In this document: piece by piece, positions 21,401 through 33,700 of the stretch
How the letters are laid out: each line of letters opens with the position of its first letter
Position numbering within the stretch: the stretch's first letter is position 1
Source of the DNA: Coffea arabica
Lineage: Eukaryota > Streptophyta > Magnoliopsida > Gentianales > Rubiaceae
Length of the DNA stretch: 64,000 bases
Direction of reading: 5' to 3'
Assembly (NCBI RefSeq): GCF_036785885.1
Contig: NC_092317.1
Coordinates: forward strand, 312,501 to 376,500
Program-made: the position numbers and the translations under genes
The notes under the pieces: model-generated
Told to the model about the DNA's origin: nothing
The model's input: only the letters and a program-made list of their open reading frames with translations
Databases searched by the model: none

Positions 21401-24114
21401 AAAAAAAACTCAAAGCTTTTGATCCAAAAGAGTGGGTCTGGCCTTTTGATAAGATGGAGATGCGAGACGCAACGGATATCCAATCCGCCAAAGAGTGATC
21501 TAGCCTGCAGAAACCCAGAATAGGTATGGACCTATTTTTGCAGTCCATCTAGTCCCATGAACCAAACTAGCCCGTAAAGGAATCGAGTCCTACAGGACTT
21601 CACATCAAGGACCGTTTTATTTGCGTGCCAATAGCCATATAATTGTTTTACTTCATAATCTTTAAAAAACTTAACCTCTCAGCCCTCCCTAACCTTTTTC
21701 CTGGTACCAAGACTAAAACCTATGTGCATAGTGCCAACACACAGCTCCTACAAGTCTCACAACTGACCCATCTAGAAAAAACTATGCGAAAATTGCACAT
21801 GAAAACTATCAAAGAGCAAACAGAAAACCAAAAATATTGAAATTTAAACCATCAGCATTTGCGGACCAAAACCAGATACAAATGCAGTTATTGAACAGGA
21901 CAATAATGAAAAATCTGATACAAAAAACTGGTACATACTAATAGACCATAAATTGAACAGCCATAACTACATCAGAAGGAAAAGAATAACGATAAACAAC
22001 CCAAACAAAAACAAAATCAAAAGACACCTCGCCAGCATCCACCACGATCACATCTACAATATAATTGTTGGCCAAATTGGATCCTGCAAGAAAATTTTCA
22101 CTTTAAAATCCCAGATGAAGCTAAACATGTTTCTGGTTACATACACTCAACGCAACATGTTTTGTGTGCCTTCAAAAAAAAGCATAGAGATATGGAACAA
22201 AAACAGATTTCCTTGTGAGCCAGAATAATTTGATAACAAGAGCGAAAAGTGAAGAATATAGATTTGATTTACGAATTCCAGCATTTAAAAAAAATCTTTT
22301 ATTGTAGCAAAACTTTCCATAGGTGTTTTGGGGGTGTATTTTGGAGTATTTTTAGAATTTAAAATTTTAGTGGGCTATTTTTCAAAATTCAAAAAAAAAA
22401 AATTCACCAACCACCACCCTTCCCTCCTCCCTCCACCACCACCATCACCCTCACCCTTTTTCTCCCTTCTCTTTCCTCTCTCTTCCTCCCCCTCCCTTTT
22501 CCTTTTCCTCTCCCCCCTACTCCCCCATCAACCACCCCTCTCTCTCTCTCTGGTTGCACCAGTGCGAACTAGAAAGTGACCCCCTTCCCTCCCTCCCCTC
22601 TTCGGTCTCTGGTGGTGACCAGCGTGACCAGATTTGGTCTCACAGGTCGCGACCAAAGAGGGGAAGCTAGGGGATAAGGTGCTACTCTGGTTCACGTCGA
22701 TGCAGCCAAAGAAAAGGAGGGAGGGAGGGGTGAAAGGTTGAAGGTAGGGTAACAAACAAATCGAACCGTTCGAATCAAAACTCGACTCGAGTTCGATCAA
22801 TATTGAGCTCGAATTGGTCACATTAAACTCGAGCTCGAACTCAATATCAAAATATTAATCTCGTTAACTCGCGAGCCAACTCGTGAACTCGAGTATATAT
22901 ATATATATATATATTTTTATTTATTTATTATTTTAATAATAAAATTACATATATATTCTTAATTTTTAATTATTTATTGAGAAAACTTATTTTATTCATT
23001 TTTAAAAAAATAAAATAATTATTTTTTATTTTTTCGATCTCGAGCTTTAGATTGACAGTTCGTTGAATTCGAGTTCAAATTTGATAAAATTAAATCAAGG
23101 CTCAACTTGATTAAACAAAAACTCGACTTGACTTAATTCGTTTATAACCCTAGTTGAGGAGGTGGGTTGGGAAGGGGGAGCGAACTAGAAAATGACCCCC
23201 TTTCTTTCCTTTCTTCTCTAGTGGTGACCAGCGTGACTAGATCTGGTCTCACCAATTGCAACCAAAGATGGGAAGTGGGGGATGAGGGGTTACTCTGGTT
23301 CGTGTTGGTGCGACCTGAGAAAGGGAAAGAGGGGTGGAGGGTCGAGGAGGTAGGTAGGGGAGGGGAAAAGAAAGAGAAAAAGGGAGGAGAAAGGAGAGAG
23401 AGGAGAGGGGAGGGGGAGGGGCAGCGATGGCTGTGGAGTAAGGGAGGAATAGTGGACGGTGGTGGTGTGTGGTGGTAATGGGTAGAAGAAGATAGAGGTG
23501 GAAGGTTTATTTATTTATTTATTTATTTTATTAATCGTATATGAGATTTGTATGGATTAGGTGTTTTTGGAAGTGTGTTATTATAGTTTATTGAAAAACT
23601 TGTTTGTGAAAAAATGGCAAATCCATAGAAACCCTTTTTCTGACAAAACAGAAAAAAAAGGCATAAGTAACTAAATTACATATCCAAAGACCATAATTAT
23701 CTGAATTCCCTTTCTTTCTTTTCATTAGTAAAACATTTCATCTTTAGTTGTTAGTTTGTATTTCTCCTCCTCTTTTGTTGGTGAGATATGAAGTCCAAAA
23801 CTTCAAAAAAAAATTAACAAAAACTTCTATCAACAGCATAATCATCATTGAATCAGGAACTCTTTAAATGATGTTTAAGGGAATATATCAGATTGCAACT
23901 TTTGGACATACAAGAATGCCAACTGATAACTCTCTCAGAAACCAAACAAAATAGTTAATAAACAAGATGAATTAAATTTACCAACAACTGGAGCCCTTGG
24001 TTGGGTTGTGCTTTGTTGACGAGACCCGCTAGAGCCGCCTCTGGGTTGAGCTGGCAATGCAAGTACCACCAAAGCTCCATCACTCGATAAACTTATGTTC
24101 ACGTTACCTTCCAT
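18482..24114 (-). CDS. PPC (DUF296) domain protein related to AHL proteins but lacking an AT-hook (5 exons)
   Basis: Exons in transcript order: 24114-23982, 22083-22028, 20027-19875, 19215-19057 and 18514-18482. They join in frame with GT-AG introns into 177 residues. The core matches the PPC fold of AT-hook nuclear-localized (AHL) proteins: CVILSAQGAIS (usual form CILSANGAIS), then EGLYEIVRLSGFF (usual EGRFEILSLSGSF), then LTFRDPDGGVFGGPVIGSLI and AATPLQVAVLTF. The first 45 residues start MEGNVNISLSSDGALVVLAL, like the DGTVSLALSP region of AHLs. Where AHLs carry the RGRPPGSGKK hook this protein has only PRGGSSGSRQQ. AHLs bind AT-rich DNA through the hook and form trimers and recruit partners through PPC. 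This one would be expected to do only the latter. Its role is inferred and unproven. Introns 1 and 2 (1.9 and 2.0 kb) are rich in transposon sequence. Confidence 0.8.
20085..20101. repeat. (CA)n microsatellite
   Basis: A short CA run of about eight units followed by TGCATGCGCA, inside intron 2 of the AHL-like gene. Confidence 0.85.
22316..23640. repeat. Composite inverted-repeat element in AHL-like gene intron 1
   Basis: The outer parts are mirror-like. The left arm is CT-rich with CCACCACC words (22405-22550). The right arm is GA-rich with GGTGGTGG words (23330-23480). Inside each arm is a direct repeat with shared blocks GCGAACTAGAAA, GTGACCAGCGTGAC and TACTCTGGTTC (22560-22730 and 23178-23320). 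An hAT-like element at 22745-23152 separates the two direct-repeat copies. The outermost ends resemble the MITE nested in the 17-kb hAT element (CTATTTTT..., ...AAAAAATGGCAAATCC). Confidence 0.6.
22745..23152. mobile_element. hAT-like MITE nested in the composite element
   Basis: The ends are TAGGGTAACAAACAAAT and ATTCGTTTATAACCCTA, imperfect inverted repeats. The flanks GTTGAAGG (22737-22744) and GTTGAGGA (23153-23160) agree at six of eight bases and are a plausible worn 8-bp duplication. The body is full of CTCGAG/GAACTCGA words and holds a (TA)n run at 22894-22914. No coding capacity. Confidence 0.65.
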
Positions 24115-25770
24115 TTTAAACTTTTACAAAACAGAATTTAAGGAACTGAATTTTACTTTTCCAGGAAGGGATTGGCAAATAAGCAAAGGAAAATGACAAA
24201 GAACTTGAGGAAGGTAGGAGAAGTTTTAGAGGTATTTTTTGTGTTTAGGGAGGCCAGGGGATTGGCGTCAGAGAGGTGTAGCGTGAGGTCACACCGAAGT
24301 ATCTTAAAAGCATAAATTTATCAGACTGCACTCCAAAATACTCGGCAAATTAAATGTGCCTACTAAATTATTGTCAGATAGCACATTTAAGATCGGATTC
24401 AAATAACTATCCTATCTGAGAAATGGTAACTAAAAACTCTATATTTCGTTGCACACACACATAAAAAAAATTGGCATCTACTAATTTGACCATAGTCTCC
24501 GGACATATGGTGCATGATATCAAGGTTATGATAATAAAAAGAGTCATTCGTTTCAAATATTGAAGGTAATGAAAAATTGGTCCCTGATGAATTATAGATT
24601 TGATAACTTGTATGATACAACATGGACTTATTACACGAGTTCTCCAAATCCTATCAATAGAGGTTTGTAGCTTCATTTAAATGCAACAAAATTGGTTTTG
24701 AATAGATAGCAACAAATTTAGTAACAAATAATTATAAAAAATGATGAAAACTAAGCAACCATGTTGGGAAACAAATAAATGTTGGAGAATGAATTGGTAG
24801 ACACCTACTAAGCAAGACAAGCTGTCAAAGATTGCGCTAATCCAAGAATATAAAACAAGTGCATAAACATTTAGCATAGTCTTGTCTATCTTACGATGGA
24901 TGGAGACATTCACCTCAATTGTTCCATCCACATAAACTTCTCTTCATTCTATTCCCTCCAAGTTATGGTATGAATTCATTTAGTATTGGAACTAATCTTT
25001 TACTTTTCCTATGAAACGGGCCCTCTTGTCCAATAAAGAAAGCATGTCTTAGAAACCATCCTCAAATTTTTAAAAGCAAAAATGCTTGGAAAATAACTCT
25101 ATTAAAGACTTGCTAAACAATGGGAAAAAACAACTGTGGTATCATAATACGGTAATTGAAGAACAAAAGTTAAAGAAAACGTACGTGCAACTGAAGTGAT
25201 TGATCGCCACCATTTACTTTCCTATCTATTCAGCCTTCGAATTAAAGTTTCCGGTAATATTTCATCAAGATGGGCGGAATTAGGGTTGCTGATTGTGGTG
25301 GATGGTCCATATGGAGGCCCTTATGTCGGCCAAAATGCCATTATTTCGGACCAATCAACATAAAATTTGAGCGGGGGTTAAACCGGGAGTCCATCAAGCG
25401 GTCAACAAAAATAAGAAGAAGAATAGAAGATCATTAGGTTGGTGAGTAGGCAGTTGAGAGAGAGAGAGATTGGACATAGTGTCGACTACAGTGGTACTTT
25501 TCCGGATGGCATATTACTTACTCCAACTTTTGCGCCAACTTGGTCAGAAGCTGCCTCAAGGACCCCCATAAGTCGGAAGCTCTGACCCATGAGAAGGTCC
25601 ATTTATCCTTTTCCAAATGGGTCGACGGCAAACCTTAAAAGCCCAATATTTTTCTCCTTTCCCCCATCTCTATCGCTCTTTCTTTTTCCTTTTTTTTTTC
25701 TCTCAGCCATTTTATTGGATCTATGGTTTCCTTATTTTGTTTGATGTTGCTTATTTTTTCATTGAATAAA
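24115..25770. other. Upstream region of the AHL-like gene; no gene seen
   Basis: The first 200 bases before the AHL-like start are probably its 5' UTR and promoter. The rest holds no supported gene. A T-rich stretch at 25660-25760 runs up to the target duplication of the next transposon. Confidence 0.45.
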
Positions 25771-26852
25771 GGGATAATTTCATAAGTCTCCCTTGAGGTT
25801 TCTGACAGTCTCACTCTCCTCTCTTGTGGTTTCAAAAATATCAGAAACCTCCCCTGAGATTTAGGATTTTATAACAAAATTAGACCATGATATCAAAAGT
25901 GAACATAAAAAAGTGTTTTCAAGAAAGAGAGGAAATTTTGTTTCCATAAATGCCCCTGAGATAAGTGTATAAGTTATATTAGTGAAATAATAAAAATTTT
26001 AAAAAACCAAAAATAAATTAGAAAAAAAGGATAATTTCATATACAATATGTTATTCATCAATAATATTATATCAAAAGCTTTTACTAGATGGTTATTTGT
26101 TTCAATTGCATATTAAATTAACCATTAGTGCTTATGAGAGTGCATTAAATATTTAGTAGAGAGGTAGTTTACTTCAATAAGTAGCATGTATATAAATACT
26201 TAGTGAATGTACAATCTGATTGAAATAATGTACACCGTGTTATTGACCAAGTACGATGCATAGAAATTGTTGAACATGCATATTGCAATTAGTCATCGCA
26301 GCAATATGCATAATGCAATGGTATGTATACATTTGGAATGGTTATTGGTGTTTTGACCCACTTGTGCATCTCCTTACAAGTTGCAGTGGGTATGTAATTT
26401 TATCTATATGACTAATACTAATTTGCCTATAAACACCTTACACGTAGTGATATATGAGGTATAATCAATTTACAAATATATACATTATGTTATATGTTAG
26501 TTACTTAACTGTGTATATCTATAAAAGGTAGTGTAATGATACACATAAATTTGAAATAGTTAGGTGTTAAAAAAACATACATCATGTTAGGTGTTAGTTA
26601 TTTGACTATGTATACATGTAAAAGGGAGATTAGATATAGCGTAGAAAAAAGCAATTACGTGAGTTGGAATGTATTTGTCCTGATAATCACGAAATATTAG
26701 CTGACTTGTGAGGTTATTTAAGTCTTTTTGGCCACGATGATGTAAGAAATGGGACCTAAATTCTGACATGAGAGGTTTGTGATATTTTTGAAACCACAAG
26801 AGAGGAGAGTGAGACTGTCAGAAACCTCAGGAGAGGTATCTGAAATTATCCC
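25771..26852. mobile_element. Mutator-type MITE with long TIRs and perfect 9-bp target duplication
   Basis: The element begins GGGATAATTTCATAAGTC and its far end reversed reads GGGATAATTTCAGATACC. The two arms match with few differences for about 80 bp, including a shared block CTGACAGTCTCACTCTCC. Both sides are flanked by TTGAATAAA (25762-25770 and 26853-26861), the 9-bp duplication characteristic of Mutator superfamily elements. The 1082-bp body has no transposase and is AT-rich. Confidence 0.9.
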
Positions 26853-26861
26853 TTGAATAAA

Positions 26862-29015
26862 TAGGTTTTTTTATCTGTTTCTTTTTTTCATTTATTTTTC
26901 TTTTTTGATCAAGTTTAATAAGCTAGACATTTAAATCTGGGACCTTTTTTTTCCTGTCTCTGCAAAAGAGGGTTTCTTCATGGATTACCATCATGTTATT
27001 GTCATGATATAAACCTAGTCATCCCAATCCTGAGAGTTCAAGCTCACCATGTAGCAAATGCAGTGCATAGTTGGAAATCGCTCCAATAGGAGTAAGACTG
27101 AAATTGTGTCCAACATAATGATTAAATTTGTAATTCAAATTCTGATTCTAGTTTTTTTTACTGCAAATTTGTGCTACTAATTGTGGAGCAACCATTGCAA
27201 AAGTGCACACTTTACACGAGATCAACTTACTCTTAACATATATGCACTACTTAAACTTGTGAAACATTAGTCAATAGTACCAACTGCTGAGCATTGACCT
27301 GTTAAGCAAATGAAATGCAAATCATGAGACCTTTTCTCTTCTTATGTTTAGGCGTTTAGCTGTTTCTGCCTCTAAGCATTATGTGAAAGATTATATGATG
27401 AACTTTGTGGTCCTTGTGCCAAAATTATGCATCTTTATACCTGCAATTGAAAGGCACAGCAACTTTGTGGCTTCTGGGCTATCCTAGGATGCATAATCTT
27501 GTCTCCTTGTGTGTCAATGTCGCATTGCTGGTCACCAACATTTTTTAAAAACATTTTTGAATTCTTGTCCTTGAGTTTTTTTTCAAGAAATTTACTTATC
27601 AATGTGTCATTGGTTTGTGATAGCAATTTGTGTCATCCATAACACTCTTGCACAAGTAGTTTATATTTGAGGAATGATGCCATCTGGTAAGAAGTATGTG
27701 GTATGCCAGCAGCATGTATTTCTATGATGATTGCACATTCCATTTTGTCCAGCTGTAATGGATTTATTGAGTTTGTTTGGATAGAGAGAATTTGGTTTGC
27801 TTAATTTATTCTCACAAATCCCAATCACCTTTTTATTTTCCCAATCACCTTTTTATCTCACATACATCACATCACAAAAAGTGCTACAGTAAATATCTCA
27901 AATAAATCATCCAAATAAACTCTTATCCAAACAAACTCATTGTATTCTAGTAATTAGTTTTGTCATGTTGCATCTAATTGTTAGCTTTTCAGTCTTATAT
28001 TTCTCTTTCCAATGCATAAGTTGTCTAATCTCTAATTCAAATATACATTTGTCTGTTCATTAGCCATCCGCTCGGATACTCCAGAACAATGGGCTTGATG
28101 GTGTTGCAGCAAAGCAAGTCGCTTTGGTGTAGACATTTATTCTAAACACATGTTGTTTGAGTTGTACCTTGGATCTCCATTTCTGGGTCTGTGGTGCCCT
28201 TTGGACTTAGAATTTTTGTTTAACGGGGCTTGCATGAATATTATCCCTTTATAATTTGGCTATCCCCAACTTGGATCTTATAAACTGCCTGGGTTTTGAA
28301 TGGAATGAATGCTTAATGTCCATGAATTTTTCTTCTTGTTCTTTTTTTCCTTCCCCTTTATGTTTGTGAACGTAAAAGTAGTCCTTGATGGTAGCTCGTA
28401 GGTTTCTTGTCTTCTGCTTTAAGTGATAGTTGCTCTGAGTAATGGTTGTTGGATTTGTATTTTCTTCCTATGCTTACCTTTGATAATTTTCCTTCACCAA
28501 GATGTGTTGGGCATCTGACAACAAAGGGATGCCCAGTTGTTGTCCGGTCTTCTATAGGATGGATAAAAGATTTAAATTCCGACACTGAGATGGATGAAAG
28601 GTTTAAGATCTCATCCTAGGGTTGAATGTTTGGGGGTAGATTGTTGGATTTTTCCTATGAGCTAACTTTTGTGGTGCAAGAGCCATATCTACTGTGAATA
28701 TCAACTCACACCCTACTCCTTCCACAAGGAGTGTGGGATAAACTCAATGATTACATCCCCAACTAACAGAGTGTTTTCTCCACAATCAATGTGGAATAAA
28801 CTCAATAATTTTCACTTGTCAATAAATACTGTGTCCCTTCTATAATTAATGTGGAATAAATCCAACAATTTACAGAATTTCCCCCTCAAACATAGTTCAT
28901 ATCAACTAACACCCTACTTCCAACAATTTCCTTCTCACGTATTGTGGATTAGATCACCAACCATTTATTCAAGAACTGACGCCCTAATGATGCCATAGAT
29001 GAGCAGCGTAGAACC
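26862..29015. other. Intergenic with one MITE; no supported gene
   Basis: Apart from the MITE at 27768-27939 nothing is firmly recognised. 28680-28920 holds irregular repeats of the words AATGTGGAATAAA and CTCAATAATTT. A short frame ending in a TAG at 28129 might be a terminal exon but has no support. Confidence 0.4.
27768..27939. mobile_element. Short MITE with TIR TGAGTTTGTTTGGAT
   Basis: This 172-bp element begins TGAGTTTGTTTGGATAGAG and ends CTTATCCAAACAAACTCA, near-perfect inverted repeats. The inner part (TTTTTATCTCACATACATCA, CATCACAAAAAGTG) matches the relatives at 10.8-11.1, 29.0, 30.0 and 58.1 kb. This is the best preserved copy in the window. Confidence 0.8.
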
Positions 29016-29191
29016 AATTTGGATAGAGTATTATTTGAAATATTACTTAGAATAATTACTATAACACTTTTTGTGATGTGATGCATATGAGATAAAAATG
29101 TGGTTGAAAATATAAAAAGATAGATTAGAAAATGTATTTATGATACAAGTCAAATATTTTTTGTAAATCTAAACTATTCAAACACGCCCAA
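29016..29191. mobile_element. Short MITE, same family as 27768-27939, inverted and worn
   Basis: Starts near CCAATTTGGATAGAGTATT and contains ACTTTTTGTGATGTGATG and GAGATAAAAATGTGG, the reverse complement of the family core. The right end (CTATTCAAACACGCCC) is a degraded TIR. Confidence 0.65.
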
Positions 29192-29245
29192 TATTTATCC
29201 ACACAGCTTTCTTAGGCTATAACAAGAAAACTAGCCCTCTGCTCC

Positions 29246-29890
29246 TAGGGCTATTAATTGGTCGGGTAATTTTTTTTAAGTATGGGTTGAGAAATAATTC
29301 TAGTATTCGGATTCAGACCCGGATTCATTTACTCTAACAAAACTCGGATCTATTTATTCTAACAAAACAGCGAGTCGGATACGAAATATAGGATTTCAAC
29401 CCGTATCCGAACCTGACCCGAACAATACGTTAATAATTATAAAATATAAATATTTCTAAATACATTCTTTTTACCAAATTAACAAAAGTGTTTTTTTTTA
29501 CCAAATTAACCAAATTACCTGTATCTTAGATGAAGCATCTAAGAAATTAGGAATTGAAAGAGGCAAACTTGTTTGATCAGAAATATATTCATCACAAATT
29601 GCATATAAGTGCTTTTTGCTAAATATTCTAAGATCATGTTGGACATTTTTGCTAACATAGATAAAAGAAAATGAATTATACATGTTGGATCCTTTTTTTT
29701 TTTTGAGTAGATCTGGATTCGATTTGGGACTCGTCGGATCCGGTTCCGAAATCTTAAGCACACGATGCATTGGATATATGGGTCGGATTTGGGTCTAATA
29801 CATTAAAATGGATTCGGGTCTAATACATTAAAATGGATTCGGGTCTACAATTTTCAATTCTGACTCGAATTCGACCAGTTGATAGGCCTA
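29246..29890. mobile_element. hAT-like MITE with internal 25-bp tandem repeat
   Basis: The ends TAGGGCTATTAATTGGTCG and CGACCAGTTGATAGGCCTA are imperfect inverted repeats. The subterminal zones are dense in GACCCG/CGGGTC and GGATTCGG words, as in the 10-kb hAT element. No clear target duplication is visible. Near the right end a 25-bp unit beginning GGGTCTAATACATTAAAATG is repeated about 2.3 times (29791-29847). Confidence 0.6.
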
Positions 29891-29987
29891 TTGGCCTCTC
29901 CTTACTCTGCTAAAAAAAGAGAAAAAAAAACGACGACAATAATAACTTGATAGTAACATTTTCTTTTTGTTTGTTTGTTTTAAAAGT

Positions 29988-30166
29988 CCATTTGGATTAC
30001 TATATTTTGAATATTTTGTAGAGAAATATACCGTAATAATGTGATGTGATGTATGTGAGATAAAAAGGTAATTGAAAAGATAAAAAAGTGTATTGAAAAT
30101 TGTAATGATGATGTAAGTAAATATATTTGGAAAAATAATTAGCTGTCCAAACAAACCCAATGTGTT
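29988..30166. mobile_element. Short MITE, same family as 27768-27939, inverted
   Basis: Ends GTCCATTTGGATTACTAT and AGCTGTCCAAACAAACCCA. The core includes AATGTGATGTGATGTATGTG and AGATAAAAAGG, the reverse complement of the family core. Confidence 0.65.
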
Positions 30167-30719
30167 AAAAAAACATAAAAATGTTTTGGAGAAAAATTAT
30201 AATCCAAACGAGCTGGCTTTTAGCCTTTTAGGGTGCTGCTCTGGTCTGGCCTTGGGCTGGCGACCCCAACAAGCCTAACGAACCTCAAACTTGTGCACAG
30301 TAGGTATCATCATCATTTGAAATAAAAAAGGGTAGTAGTAGGAGGATTAGGTATTTCTTTCTGTTGGCGTTGTTGCATATAATTGAGAATTAGATCAGCA
30401 TCCATATACCGTGTATCTTTTTCTATAGGCCATTTCTTCAAATCTGATTACTAGTAGTTTTTTTCCCCCGTTTTAATTACTACTGGTAGAAGTTAGACAT
30501 CCCTAAATTCCGGCAAAAAAATCACATATCACAACTGGAAGCTCCTCCACATCCCCGGATCCGGATCTCTCTCAAGCTCATCAACTCCGACGACGACGAC
30601 AAGACACTAGTCAACAAGCTCCACCCCAATCCCCTTACTCCTCCTCCTCCCTCCCCGCACAAATAATTCTACTGCTAACTGGTACTAATTGGTGTACTTT
30701 TTCCCCTTTTTGTGAGCAA

Positions 30720-33700
30720 ATGGCTTCTGCTAAATCGTCGTCGCGGTCAAGGCAACCACCAGCTAAAACCACCGCCCACCCCAAAGACTCCGCCAATAAG
30801 CTCGAGGATAATCTTAACCTCTTCAAATCCGATAATTTCGACGCCGATTCCTATGTTCATTCCAAGTGTAATTCTTTCAACGAGAAGGTCCCCCCCCCAC
30901 CACCCTCTCTCTTCTACTTATATTTCTATTTTCTTCTCCGTTTCTCTAATTTAATATCTTCAGGAATTTAATTACTGCTTCTTATTGTTTGGACCAACTT
31001 AAAGATTCTTCCTCCCTCTACTGCAGCTCTTATTGTTTAGACCGCGTAAATATTAAATTTTAGCTGTAAGGAAGGATTGTAGCTCGTTTCAGAAGACACG
31101 TTGCCCACATATGACTATAGAACAACGGAAATGCGTTCCGAGTTCTTTTTGCCCAATTTTATACCACTACTTCCTAACAGCGTTCTTGCCAATATTGGGA
31201 AATGGAACAACTTACCTGCTGCGCTTTGGATGGTTCAAATTATTGAAATTGCGTGGCTTGTAGTTTGATAACCGTCCCATTTTTCATACTCAGCTTCGAC
31301 CTACTCTTTCTGTTTGCTCTAATCATGTCTCTTTTTATTTGGTCGTGTTTCCACCTGTACCACATATGTTGCTATAACCATTGGACCCTAAGTTGACCCT
31401 CCCTCCTACATAACTTTCTGTTGATGAATATCATTTATAGAAAAGACAAGGCCAATCTACAAAGTTGTTCAATCATTGGCTTAGAATATCTTGACTTTGA
31501 GATGGGCTCGACCGTCTAAGTATTACCAATATGCTTCATTTCCTCCGGCGTATACCGCAATTGAGGAATTTACCATTCATTCATTTTGTCTTTTCAGTAC
31601 AATTGCGATGCTCATGGACATTCTGTATATTTTAAGTGCTCAATAAATTATCCTGTTTGAATTGCTTCATATGTCAGAACAGCATACCTCAAGTAGCGAT
31701 TGGCCTAGTGACCTAGGTGTAGGACTAACGACACTGTCATTGCTCTTCAAAATTTTTGTCCTCCCTCGTATTTGGTAATTTGGTTGTTTATGTATATACT
31801 ACTTAAGGAAAGTGGGAAAAAGAAATTTGAAACTTAAACTTTCATCACAGAGTGTTCAAAGAAGGCCTTTGGCTGCAAAATGATGCTTCACATTCAGGTT
31901 CCAGTATCATCTTAAAGTTCAATTTCACTTAGTGCACGTAGAAAATTCTGTCCTAGTTACAAGAATTGCCATTAGCTGTTTGTTGAATACATACATACAT
32001 ACACATGTGTCTGTGTGTGTGTGTAATTTACCACGATAAATGCTGCCCACGTGCACATGCTAAATTACAAATATTAGTTGTATAAATAATCAAACTTCTA
32101 TCGGGGGGTAGCTAATCAGAATTGTGTGGATTGTGGTCTGGCAGATTGCATGTGAACCATCATGCTTGTCAGGTTATTTGTGTACTGATTCTTTTGACAT
32201 TAGTGAGTAATTCTGTCATAATACAATGGCCTCACAAGTTTTGGGGGGACAGATTGTGCCTGGATAGTACAGTACGCAAGTTACTTCAGCTTAAGTAGCA
32301 ATGTAATTCCTAGATGTCATGAATGTTTTTAATTGCAACATTATAATTTTGCTGCAGTTAAGATTTCTCTGTTTGGTATGTGTGTGATGCTTTGCTCCGC
32401 ATGAACGTATCAGAAATTTCTGTGTTCTTAAATGCTGGTGTGTTTCTGTTTGCAGGAAATAAGGCAACTATGCTCGTATCTTCTAGATCTGAAGAAAGCT
32501 TCAGCTGAAGAGATGCGCAGAAGTGTCTACGCCAATTATTCAGCTTTCATTCGGTGAGCCCTTGGTTATGTTTGCCTGGATGATAATAAAGATTTCTTTC
32601 GCAGCACTTACCTTTGGCTGTGAATGACAATAAAAGGATCTCAAATACCCATATTGGCATATGGACCTGCAACAGATGGTACAGAATTTAGGTCCTACAG
32701 TGAAAGAGAAATTGTTCTACGAAAGCTAATACTATTGAATTCAGTGGCAACCGGACCAAGAAAAACAAACTCTGTAAACTAGGAAAGACACTGCTCTGAT
32801 CTGGAAGTTTTATTTGCGACAAACTTCACCAAGTTCTCCTTGCTCATTTAACAGCCTTATAGCTGCAACGAAGCAGAGGCACCTGCCATTTTGATCGACA
32901 ATGTTTTTAAAAGACTGAAGCTTCATTTTCTATCAAAAACAGTCATTTCCATGTTTCTTTTCTTGGATTGTCATATCTAGTTAAAGATTTGAAATTATTC
33001 AGCTGAAAAACTGACACTTGCATTAATGTTAGAGAGACTGATTTGTGTTGTCTTCCCTCAATACATGTTGCATTTATTTGAAGGTTGAATTCTTGTTTTA
33101 TTGAAATGAAATCTTGGGTAGCACTTTCTGGTTTCATTAATTTGATTATTTTGTTCGCCAATTTCAATTTCCAGTACATCTAAAGAAATATCAGATTTGG
33201 AAGGTGAGCTTTCATCAATGAGGAACCTGCTATCTACTCAGGCTACTTTAATTCACAGTTTAGCTGAAGGAGTTCAGATTGGTAGCTTGTCTGACTCTGC
33301 AGCTGAAGGTTTGGCTGCTAATGGCTCAGTTAATGAGGAAGTCACAGAGCCTTCAGAACTGGAGAAAAGGTTAATCGAGTTTCCTGATCTTCTTGATGTG
33401 TTGTTAGCCGAAAGGAGAATAGATGAAGCATTGGCAAGGCTTGATGAAGGAGAACGCATAGCAGCTGAAGCAAAAGAATTGAGAACTCTGAGTCCTTCTG
33501 TGCTCTTGTCTCTTCAAACTGCTATTGCTGAACGTAGAAAAAAACTAGCTGATCAGCTTGCTGAAGCTGCTTGCCAACCTTCTACCCGTGGAGCTGAGCT
33601 TCGTGCTGCTGTTTTAGCTCTTAAAAAGCTTGGGGATGGTCCCCGTGCGCATAGTTTACTACTCAGTGCACATTACCAGAGATACCAGTACAACATGCAA

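Noticed and set aside
22328-23478. Proline- and glycine-rich open frames of 83-103 codons
   Set aside because: They come from the CT-rich and GA-rich arms of the composite repeat in the AHL-like intron.
28060-28130. Possible terminal exon reading LQNNGLDGVAAKQVALV before a stop
   Set aside because: A preceding AG and an open frame exist, but no upstream exon or family could be found, so it was not called.
31690-31760. A-box-like TGGCCTAGTGACC in EXO84B intron 1
   Set aside because: No B box, tail or flanking duplication was visible, so a SINE call is not supported.
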